From CAWDVR01 sp044869805 (GTDB lineage: Bacteria; Acidobacteriota; Thermoanaerobaculia; Multivoradales; SZUA-115): a stretch of 64,000 bases of DNA. Of this stretch, positions 57,687 through 64,000 are shown piece by piece. How positions within the stretch are numbered: the stretch's first letter is position 1; each line of letters begins with the position of its first letter. The translations under genes and the position numbers were made by a program. The stretch is taken from assembly GCA_044869805.1 (NCBI GenBank), contig JBIOXV010000107.1, positions 1 to 64,000 on the forward strand, in the 5' to 3' direction. The notes below the pieces were generated by a model that did not search any database, was not told where the DNA came from, and saw nothing but the letters and a program-made list of their open reading frames with translations.

Positions 57687-58921
57687 AAGTCCTGGTCACC
57701 CATCCCGGCCGTCAGCACTCTCACCAGGCGGCGCTGGCGCTGGAGCGCGCCGGCATGCTGGCGGGGTACTGGTCCGGCGTGCCGAGCCTGGCGCGGCACG
57801 GGCGCTTCGTACCGCGCCCGCTCTGGCGCCGCCTGGTGCGCTACGCGCCCCTCGAGCTGCCGCCCGAGCGGGTGCGCTGGTACGCCTGGCCTCCCGTGTT
57901 GCGCCGCCTGGCCGACGCCGCGCTGCCCGCCGCCGCCGCCAGCCAGTTGGACTTCGCCGCCTGCCGCCTGTTCGACCGCTGGGCCGCCCGCCGGCTCGCC
58001 TCGACCGGCGCGGGCGCCGTCCTCGCGTGCGAGATCTCGGCGCTGGAGACGTTTCGTGTGGCCAGGGCGCGCGGCTTGCGCACGCTGCTCGACGCGCCCT
58101 CGATCCACCACGCGGCGCAGGACCGGTTGCACGGGTTCACCGAGCCCGCGGCGCTGCACCGGCGTATCACGGCGGTCAAGGACCGTGAGATCGAGCTCGC
58201 CGATGCCGTGCTCACCGTGTCCGAGCTCGCCCGCGAGACCTACCTCGAGGCCGGCGTGCCGCCCGAGCGCGTGCTCGCCATTCCGCTGGGCGCCGACACC
58301 GAGCTCTTCTCGCCCGGCGAGCCGGAGGCGGCAGGCGGGGCTGCGGTCGCGGAGGGTGGCGGCGGCTTCCGCTTCGTGTTCTCCGGCGCCATGATCCGCC
58401 GCAAGGGCTTCGATCTCCTGTTGCAGGCGTTCGTCAGGGCGCGGCAGGAGGTGCCGGACGCCCGCCTGGTGATCGCCGGCCCGGCCGGGGACGCGGCCGG
58501 CGAGCTGGAGCGCGGCGACCGCAGCGGCATCGAGCTCACGGGCTCCCTGCCCCAGGCCGAGCTCGCCCGCCTCTTCCGCGCCGCGGACTGCCTGGTGCTG
58601 CCCTCGCGAAACGATTCCTATGGCATGGTGGTGGCCGAAGCCCTGGCCTGCGGGCTGCCGGTGATCGCCTCGCGCATGGTGGGTGCCAAGGGCCTGATCG
58701 TGGAAGGCGAGAGCGGCTGGATCGTGCCGGTGGAGGACGTCGACGCGCTCGCGGATCGCATGGCCTGGTGCGCCCGCCATCCCCGCGAGGTACGGGCGAT
58801 GCGGCCTGCCTGCCGCGAGGCCGCGGCGGCCGCCACCTGGCCGGCCTACCAGCGGCGCTTCGCGCGGGCGATCGGCGGCCTCCTCGCCGGCGACCCCGCG
58901 CTCGCAGACCCCATGCCATGA
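57683..58921 (+). CDS. GT4-like glycosyltransferase
   Basis: This is a 412-residue GT-B enzyme. The chosen start is TTG overlapping the polymerase stop (KVLVTHPGRQHSHQAALALERAG follows at once). An ATG at 57617 would add 22 Pro/Ala-rich residues unlike a GT start. The donor domain has FRFVFSGAMIRRKGFDLLLQAF and DSYGMVVAEALACGLPVIA. The first residue of the E-x7-E motif is Asp. An internal SxxE (SELARETYLEAGVP) helix is typical of GT4. Overlaps the next gene by 4 bases. Confidence 0.87.
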   Translation: MKVLVTHPGRQHSHQAALALERAGMLAGYWSGVPSLARHGRFVPRPLWRRLVRYAPLELPPERVRWYAWPPVLRRLADAALPAAAASQLDFAACRLFDRWAARRLASTGAGAVLACEISALETFRVARARGLRTLLDAPSIHHAAQDRLHGFTEPAALHRRITAVKDREIELADAVLTVSELARETYLEAGVPPERVLAIPLGADTELFSPGEPEAAGGAAVAEGGGGFRFVFSGAMIRRKGFDLLLQAFVRARQEVPDARLVIAGPAGDAAGELERGDRSGIELTGSLPQAELARLFRAADCLVLPSRNDSYGMVVAEALACGLPVIASRMVGAKGLIVEGESGWIVPVEDVDALADRMAWCARHPREVRAMRPACREAAAAATWPAYQRRFARAIGGLLAGDPALADPMP

Positions 58922-60099
58922 AGCTCCTGCACGTGGTGCCCACCTACGTCCCGGCGCGCCGCCACGGCGGGCCGGCGCTCGCCGTTCACGGCCTGGCGCG
59001 GGCGCTCGCCGCGCTCGGCCACCAGGTGACGGTGCTCACCACCGACGTCGACGGCGACGAGCGGCTCGACGTGCCCCTGGGCCGCGCGGTGCCGAGAGAT
59101 GGCGTCGAGGTCCTCTACTTCCCGGTGCACTGGCCGCGGCGGCTGTACCGCTCGCCGGGCCTTGCTCGCGAGGCGCGGCGGCGGCTCCCGGGCTTCGACG
59201 TCGCCCACCTGCACTCGGTCTTCCTCGCCCCCACCTCGGCGGTGGCGCGCGCCGCCGAGCGGGCGGGCATCCCCTACCTGGTGGCACCGCGCGGCATGCT
59301 GGTGCCGGAGCTGATCCGGCGGCGGGGCCGGTGGCGCAAGACGTGGTGGCTGCGGCTGGTCGAGCGGCGCACGATCGCGCGCGCCGCCGGCCTGCACGTG
59401 ACCGGCGACCTCGAGGCCGACGACGTGGCGCGGCTCGGCCTCCTCCTGCCCGCCGTGTACCGCGTGCCCAACGGCATCGACCCGGCGGATTTGCGGCTCG
59501 ACCCGGCCGCCTCCCTGTCCGGGCCGGTGCGCGCCGCGCTGACTCGAGGCACCTTCCTGCTGGTCCTCGGCCGGCTGTCGTGGAAGAAGGGCATCGACCG
59601 CCTGATCGCCGCCCTGCCCCAGGTTTCCGGGATCGCGCTGGTGGTGGCCGGCAACGACGAGGAGGGCCTGACGCCGGCCCTGGCGCGCCAGGCGGCCGAG
59701 CTCTCGGTGGCCGATCGCGTGCTGTTCACCGGCGCGGTGGAGGGCGCCGAGAAGGCGGCGCTGCTCCACGCCGCGAGCCTGCTGGTGCTGCCCTCGCACT
59801 CCGAGAACTTCGGCAACGTGGTGCTCGAGGCCATGGCCGTCGGGCGGGCGGTGGTGGTGACGCCCGAGGTGGGCCTCGCCTGCGTAGTGGCCGAGGCCGG
59901 GGCCGGCCTGGTGGTCCCCGGCGAGCCCGAGGCGCTGGCCCAGGCGCTCGCCGAGCTGCTGGCCGCCAGGGAGCGGCGCGAAGAGATGGGGCGCCGCGGC
60001 ATGGCGGCGGCCCTCGGCCGCTTCGGCTGGCCGGCGGTGGCGCGGCAGATGGTGGAGGTCTACGAGGAGGTAGCGAGGAAGCGCGTCGCTCGTGGATAG
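58918..60099 (+). CDS. GT4-like glycosyltransferase
   Basis: This is a 393-residue GT-B enzyme with MKLLHVVPTYVPARRHGGPALAVHGLARALAALGHQV at the N-terminus. FLLVLGRLSWKKGIDRLIAALPQ and ENFGNVVLEAMAVGRAVVV lie in the donor domain. All core motifs are intact. It ends the tightly overlapped part of the run; a 55-base gap with an inverted repeat follows. Confidence 0.9.
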   Translation: MKLLHVVPTYVPARRHGGPALAVHGLARALAALGHQVTVLTTDVDGDERLDVPLGRAVPRDGVEVLYFPVHWPRRLYRSPGLAREARRRLPGFDVAHLHSVFLAPTSAVARAAERAGIPYLVAPRGMLVPELIRRRGRWRKTWWLRLVERRTIARAAGLHVTGDLEADDVARLGLLLPAVYRVPNGIDPADLRLDPAASLSGPVRAALTRGTFLLVLGRLSWKKGIDRLIAALPQVSGIALVVAGNDEEGLTPALARQAAELSVADRVLFTGAVEGAEKAALLHAASLLVLPSHSENFGNVVLEAMAVGRAVVVTPEVGLACVVAEAGAGLVVPGEPEALAQALAELLAARERREEMGRRGMAAALGRFGWPAVARQMVEVYEEVARKRVARG

Positions 60100-60110
60100 A
60101 CCGCGGGGCA

Positions 60111-60140
60111 AGCAGCCCGTGTCCCCGCCGCAGGGCTGCT
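60111..60140 (+). terminator. Inverted repeat in gap between glycosyltransferase genes
   Basis: AGCAGCCC (60111-60118) and GGGCTGCT (60133-60140) pair over a 14-base loop in the only gap of the overlapped run. No U-tract follows; TAAGCT, 9 bases before the next ATG, could be a -10 element for a new transcript. Confidence 0.4.
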
Positions 60141-60154
60141 AAGCTATCTCCTTT

Positions 60155-61288
60155 ATGCGAATCGGCTTCCTGGTCGAGCGGCCAACGCAGTTCGACGTGC
60201 CCTTTTTCCGCTTCGCCGCCGCCGACCGCGAGCATCGGCTGCGGGTGATCTACGCCACGGGCGCGAGCGGCGAGGCGCGCTTCGACCCCGAGCTCGGCCG
60301 CGAGGTCTCCTGGGGTTTCGAGCTCCTGGGCGGCTATGACCACGCCGTGCTGCCGGCGAGGGGCCGGCGCCGCTTCTGGCGCCGCGAGCTCGCCAGGGAG
60401 CGCTACGACTTGCTGATCACCAACGGCTACTCCCAACGCGCCTACCTCGAGGCGGCCTTCGCTGCCCGCCGCGCCGGGGTGACGACCGGCCTGCGCCTGG
60501 ACTCGGTCGAGTTCGCCGACTCGTGGCGCCGCCGGCGGGTGAAGCGCGCCCTGTATCAGGCCCTGCTCCGCCGTCTCTACGATCTGTTCTTCGGCGTCGG
60601 CACGCTCACCGCCCGCTACCTCGCCTTCTTCGGCATCGAGCCCGAGCGCATCGCCTACTTCACCTACGCCGTCGACGTCGAGAGCTTCCGCCGGCGCTCG
60701 GCGATGACCGCCGCCGAGCGCCGCGCCCACCGCGAGCGGCTGGGCTTGCCGGCCGAAGGTCCGGTGGTGACGGTGGTGGCCAAGCTCAACGCCCGCGAGG
60801 CGCCGTGGGACCTGCTCGCCGCGCTGCGGCTCTACGAGGGGGAACCGCCGTGGCTGGCGGTGGCGGGCGACGGCCCCGATCAGGACCGTCTGGAGGCCTT
60901 CACCCGAGCGCACGGCCTATCGCGGGTGCGCTTCCTGGGTTACGTGCCGTTCGTCGAGCTGCCCAGTCTCTACGGCGCCTCCGACCTCTTCGTGCACGCG
61001 GCGGCCGAGGAGCGCTGGGGGGTGTCGGTGCCCGAGGCCATGGCCTGCGGCCTGCCGGTCATCGCCTCGTCGCGAGTGGGCGCCGGGCACGACCTCGTCG
61101 AGCCCGGCAGGAACGGCTTCGTCTACGTGGCGGGCAATGCGGCCGAGCTCGCCTCCCGCCTGCACCAGAGCCTGACCATGCTGGCACCCGCCGAGGTGGC
61201 CCGCACCAACCGCGAGGTGCTGGCACGCTGGGACTACGCCGCCACCTGGCGCAGCCTCCTGCGCGCCGCGGCCAGCGTCGAGCGATGA
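60155..61288 (+). CDS. GT4-like glycosyltransferase
   Basis: This is a 377-residue GT-B enzyme. The N-terminus (MRIGFLVERPTQFDVPFFRFAAADREHRLRVIYATGA) is like those of sugar-transferases that act on lipid-linked or short acceptors. VVTVVAKLNAREAPWDLLAALRL and ERWGVSVPEAMACGLPVIA form the donor site with E-x7-E. It may start a new transcript after the inverted repeat. Overlaps the GT2 gene by 4 bases. Confidence 0.87.
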   Translation: MRIGFLVERPTQFDVPFFRFAAADREHRLRVIYATGASGEARFDPELGREVSWGFELLGGYDHAVLPARGRRRFWRRELARERYDLLITNGYSQRAYLEAAFAARRAGVTTGLRLDSVEFADSWRRRRVKRALYQALLRRLYDLFFGVGTLTARYLAFFGIEPERIAYFTYAVDVESFRRRSAMTAAERRAHRERLGLPAEGPVVTVVAKLNAREAPWDLLAALRLYEGEPPWLAVAGDGPDQDRLEAFTRAHGLSRVRFLGYVPFVELPSLYGASDLFVHAAAEERWGVSVPEAMACGLPVIASSRVGAGHDLVEPGRNGFVYVAGNAAELASRLHQSLTMLAPAEVARTNREVLARWDYAATWRSLLRAAASVER

Positions 61289-62142
61289 TCCCGGTCACCG
61301 TCCTGGTCACTACCCGCAACGAGGAGGCCAACCTCGGCCGCTGCCTCGCCAGCGTGCACGGCTTCGCCGGCCAGATCGTGGTGCTCGACTCGGAGTCGGT
61401 GGACGGCACGGTCGAGATCGCGAAGCGGTACGCGGATCAGGTCGTCAATCTGCCCTACGAGCACGGGCGGATCATCCCCTGGATCTTCCAGTGGGGGCTC
61501 GACAACCTCGACCTCCGCCACGACTGGGTGCTGATCCTCGAGGCCGACCAGGCCCTGACCCCGGAGCTCAAGGCCGAGCTCGAAGAGCTGTTCGCGCGGC
61601 CGGAGATCCCGGCTGACGGCTTCTACCTCAGGCGGGTGCAGATCTTCCGCGGCAAGCGCCTGCGCTTCGGCGGCTACGGCGGCAAGCGGCTGCTGAAGCT
61701 GTTCCGGCGCGCCAAGGGCGAGCTCGACCCGGTGGAGCAGGACACCCGGGTCTACGTGCGCGGGCCGGTGGCCAGCCTCGAGGCGCCGCTCGAGGAGTGG
61801 AACCGCAAGGAAGAGTCGATCCTCTTCTACCTCGAGAAGCACCTGCGCTACGCCGAGGCCTTCGCCCAGGAGGAGGCCAGGCGGCGGCGCGAGGGCCTGG
61901 GCTTCAAGCTCGAGGGCCGCTTCCTCGGGACGCCGGACGAGCGCGTGCTGTGGATGAAGGAGCGCTGGTACCGGATGCCGCTCTTCGTGCGGCCGTTCCT
62001 CTACTTCGCCTACCGCTACGTCTTCCTGCTGGGCTTCCTCGACGGCAAGACCGGCTTCCTCTTTCATTTCCTGCAAGCCTTCTGGTTCCGCCTGGTGGTG
62101 GACGTGCGGCTGGCGGAGATCCTGGCGGCCGAGAAGCGATGA
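61285..62142 (+). CDS. GT2-family glycosyltransferase (GT-A fold)
   Basis: This is a 285-residue enzyme: VTVLVTTRNEEANLGRCLASV, VVLDSESVDGTVEIAKRYAD and LILEADQAL supply the nucleotide-sugar-binding strands and the metal-binding acidic motif of GT2. The C-terminal half (ILFYLEKHLRYAEAFAQEEARRRREG and a hydrophobic FRLVVDVRLAEIL end) resembles WaaE/KdtX-like beta-glycosyltransferases. It is the only GT-A enzyme in the run, and lies 10 bases from the carbamoyltransferase. Confidence 0.88.
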   Translation: MIPVTVLVTTRNEEANLGRCLASVHGFAGQIVVLDSESVDGTVEIAKRYADQVVNLPYEHGRIIPWIFQWGLDNLDLRHDWVLILEADQALTPELKAELEELFARPEIPADGFYLRRVQIFRGKRLRFGGYGGKRLLKLFRRAKGELDPVEQDTRVYVRGPVASLEAPLEEWNRKEESILFYLEKHLRYAEAFAQEEARRRREGLGFKLEGRFLGTPDERVLWMKERWYRMPLFVRPFLYFAYRYVFLLGFLDGKTGFLFHFLQAFWFRLVVDVRLAEILAAEKR

Positions 62143-62152
62143 CCACCCCCCA

Positions 62153-63967
62153 ATGACGACTCATATCCTGGGCATCAACGCCTTCCACGCCGACGCCTCG
62201 GCCGCCGCGCTCGCGGGCGGCCGCTTCGTGACCGGCGTCGAGGAAGAGCGCTTCCGGCGGGTCAAGCACTGGGCGGGCTTCCCGGGCGAAGCGATCGCCC
62301 ACTGCCTGGCCGAGCTCGACGCCGGCGGCCTCGAGGGTCTGACCGCGGTCGCGGTCTCGCGCCAGCCGCGTGCCTACCTGGCGCGCAAGGCGTGGCTCGC
62401 GCTCACCCACCCGCGCAGCCTCGGCCGGGCCCTCGGGCGGGCGAAGAACCTCGCCGCCGTGGCCTCGCTCGAGGCACGGCTCGCCGAGCGCTTCGGCGCG
62501 CCGGGCGGACGCGGGATGCCGCCCGTGCACGCCGTCGAGCACCACCTGGCCCACCTCGCCTCGGCATTCTTCTGCTCGCCGTTCGAGGAGGCCATGTGCC
62601 TGTCGGTCGACGGCTTCGGCGACTTCGTGTCCACCATGCTGGCCGCCGGCCGCGGCGACACGCTCGAGGTGCTCGAGCGCGTCCATTTCCCGCACTCGCT
62701 CGGACTCTTCTACACCGCGATCACCCAGTTCCTGGGATTCGTCGGTTTCGGTGACGAGTACAAAGTGATGGGCCTCGCCGCCTACGGCGAGCCGACCTAC
62801 GTCGCGCAGCTGCGGCGCGTGGTGCCGGCCGCCGGCGACGGCACCTTCCGCCTCGACCTGGCCTACTTCCGGCACCTCTCGGAAGGCGTGGACATGAGCT
62901 GGGAGGACGGCGCACCCACCCTCGGCTTGGTCTACACCCCGGCCCTCGAAAAGTTGCTGGGCCCGGCGCGCGGCAAGGACGACGAGCTCGCCCAGCGCCA
63001 CAAGGACCTCGCGGCCTCGCTGCAGCAGGTGTACGAGGAGCGCTTCTTCGCCCTGGTGCGCGCGCTGGGCAAGAGGACCGGCTCGAAGCGCCTGGCCTTG
63101 GCCGGCGGCTGCGCGCTCAACTCGCTCGCCAACGGCAAGCTGTTCACCGAGACCGACGTCGAGGAGGTCTACGTGCAGGCCGCGGCCGGCGACGCCGGCA
63201 CCGCGCTCGGCGCCGCGCTCTACGTCGAGCACGTGGTGCTCGGCTGGCCGCGCCGAGGCGCCATGGAGCACTCCTACTGGGGGCCCGCCTACGGCGAGGA
63301 GGAAGTGCGCCGCGCGCTCGCCTCGCGGGTTCCCGGCTCGGGGGGCGGCGACGGTCGCTGGGGCGAGGTCGTGATCGAGACGATCCGCGACGGCGACCGG
63401 CTGGCTCATGAAACCGCGGCCGCCATCGCTCGCGGCGAAGTCTTGGGCTGGTACCAGGGCCGTTCGGAGTGGGGGCCGCGGGCGCTCGGCAACCGCTCGA
63501 TCCTCGCCGACCCGCGGCGGGCGGACATGAAGGAGATCCTCAACCTCAAGATCAAGCGCCGCGAGCCGTTCCGGCCGTTCGCGCCGTCGATCCTCGAGGA
63601 GGCGACCGGCGAGTGGTTCACGATCGACTACCCGGACCCCTTCATGCTCAAGGTCTACCCCATCCGGCCGGAGAAGCGCGCCGCCATCCCCGCCGTCACC
63701 CACGCCGACGGCACCGGGCGTCTGCAGACCGTGGCGCGCGAGGCCAACCCGCGCTACTACCGGCTGATCTGCGCCTTCGAGGCGCAGACCGGCGTGCCGA
63801 TGGTGCTCAACACCTCCTTCAACGAGAACGAGCCGATCGTCAACCGGCCCGAGGAGGCGATCGACTGCTTCCTGCGCACCCGCATGGACCGCCTGGTGCT
63901 GGGGGACGTTGTGGTGGCGCGGGTCGCCGCGCCCTTGCCGGTGGAGCCCACTCCGGTCGGCGGCTAG
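62153..63967 (+). CDS. NodU/CmcH-family carbamoyltransferase
   Basis: This is a 604-residue O-carbamoyltransferase. The N-terminal ASKHA-like half has ILGINAFHADASAAALAGG, EEERFRRVKHWAGFP, EHHLAHLASAFF and GFGDEYKVMGLAAYG. The C-terminal half has QGRSEWGPRALGNRSILADPRRADMKE, REPFRPFAPSIL and MVLNTSFNENEPIV. These are all the usual landmarks. It transfers carbamoyl from carbamoyl phosphate to hydroxyls of sugars or natural products; here probably a glycan decoration. No defect is seen. The length is normal. Confidence 0.92.
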   Translation: MTTHILGINAFHADASAAALAGGRFVTGVEEERFRRVKHWAGFPGEAIAHCLAELDAGGLEGLTAVAVSRQPRAYLARKAWLALTHPRSLGRALGRAKNLAAVASLEARLAERFGAPGGRGMPPVHAVEHHLAHLASAFFCSPFEEAMCLSVDGFGDFVSTMLAAGRGDTLEVLERVHFPHSLGLFYTAITQFLGFVGFGDEYKVMGLAAYGEPTYVAQLRRVVPAAGDGTFRLDLAYFRHLSEGVDMSWEDGAPTLGLVYTPALEKLLGPARGKDDELAQRHKDLAASLQQVYEERFFALVRALGKRTGSKRLALAGGCALNSLANGKLFTETDVEEVYVQAAAGDAGTALGAALYVEHVVLGWPRRGAMEHSYWGPAYGEEEVRRALASRVPGSGGGDGRWGEVVIETIRDGDRLAHETAAAIARGEVLGWYQGRSEWGPRALGNRSILADPRRADMKEILNLKIKRREPFRPFAPSILEEATGEWFTIDYPDPFMLKVYPIRPEKRAAIPAVTHADGTGRLQTVAREANPRYYRLICAFEAQTGVPMVLNTSFNENEPIVNRPEEAIDCFLRTRMDRLVLGDVVVARVAAPLPVEPTPVGG

Positions 63968-63968
63968 C

Positions 63969-64000
63969 ATGCGACGCCTCCTCGAGCTGCTGAGCCGCAA
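63969..64000 (+). CDS. Start of next gene (partial)
   Basis: An ATG two bases after the carbamoyltransferase stop opens a frame reading MRRLLELLSR that runs off the window. Ten residues are too few to name a family; close spacing implies the same operon. Confidence 0.45.
   Translation, partial: MRRLLELLSR

Overview
The window is very GC-rich and densely coded, with many 4-base ATGA/GTGA gene overlaps. A MacB/FtsX-like orphan permease of the kind common in Acidobacteriota, NHLM-type peptide exporters, and large exopolysaccharide loci suggest an uncultured or little-studied Acidobacteriota, possibly of the Thermoanaerobaculia type. This is an inference from gene content; no rRNA or other phylogenetic marker is present.

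Layout: 1-3.1 kb holds the tail of a VOC-family protein, a FAD monooxygenase and a lipoprotein sulfatase. 3.2-8.2 kb holds a minus-strand O-antigen-ligase/TPR/nucleotidyltransferase group and a divergent helical-repeat protein. 8.2-25.8 kb is a RiPP (ribosomally made, modified peptide) locus. It starts with a divergent HEXXH protein. A long plus-strand operon follows: TolC, HlyD, C39-peptidase ABC transporter, second NHLM ABC transporter, cyclic-nucleotide-binding-like protein, DUF6065 protein, LanM-type stand-alone cyclase, LanB-type dehydratase (glutamylation part), a 57-residue Cys/Ser/Thr precursor peptide, the split-off LanB elimination domain, and a borosin-type N-methyltransferase with a fused borosin-binding-like C-terminal domain. 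25.8-32.9 kb holds an orphan ABC permease, a class III cyclase/AAA/TPR regulator, and a second small RiPP unit: a Nif11-type precursor with a Cys-free Trp/Thr/Pro/Gly core plus an unrecognised 342-residue partner. 33-64 kb is mostly exopolysaccharide synthesis: O-antigen ligase, outer-membrane protein, Wza-like exporter, Wzc-like tyrosine kinase, CpsB-like phosphatase, TPR protein, a secreted-protein island with clear divergent promoters (41.9-45.5 kb), then an unbroken run of eight GT-B-type and one GT-A-type glycosyltransferases, an asparagine synthase, flippase, FkbM methyltransferase, polymerase and NodU-type carbamoyltransferase.

The main discovery candidate is the RiPP operon. It appears to combine class I dehydration (split LanB), a class II/LanM-type cyclase with a Cys-Cys-Gly zinc motif, and a borosin backbone N-methyltransferase beside one Cys-rich precursor. 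I know of no described pathway with exactly this combination. Both precursors end their leaders in almost the same motif (LTDSDLESASGG and LSDEELDQAAGG), so the single C39-peptidase transporter may process both.

No tRNA, rRNA, CRISPR array, insertion sequence or origin was seen. No gene-free stretch exceeds 300 bases.
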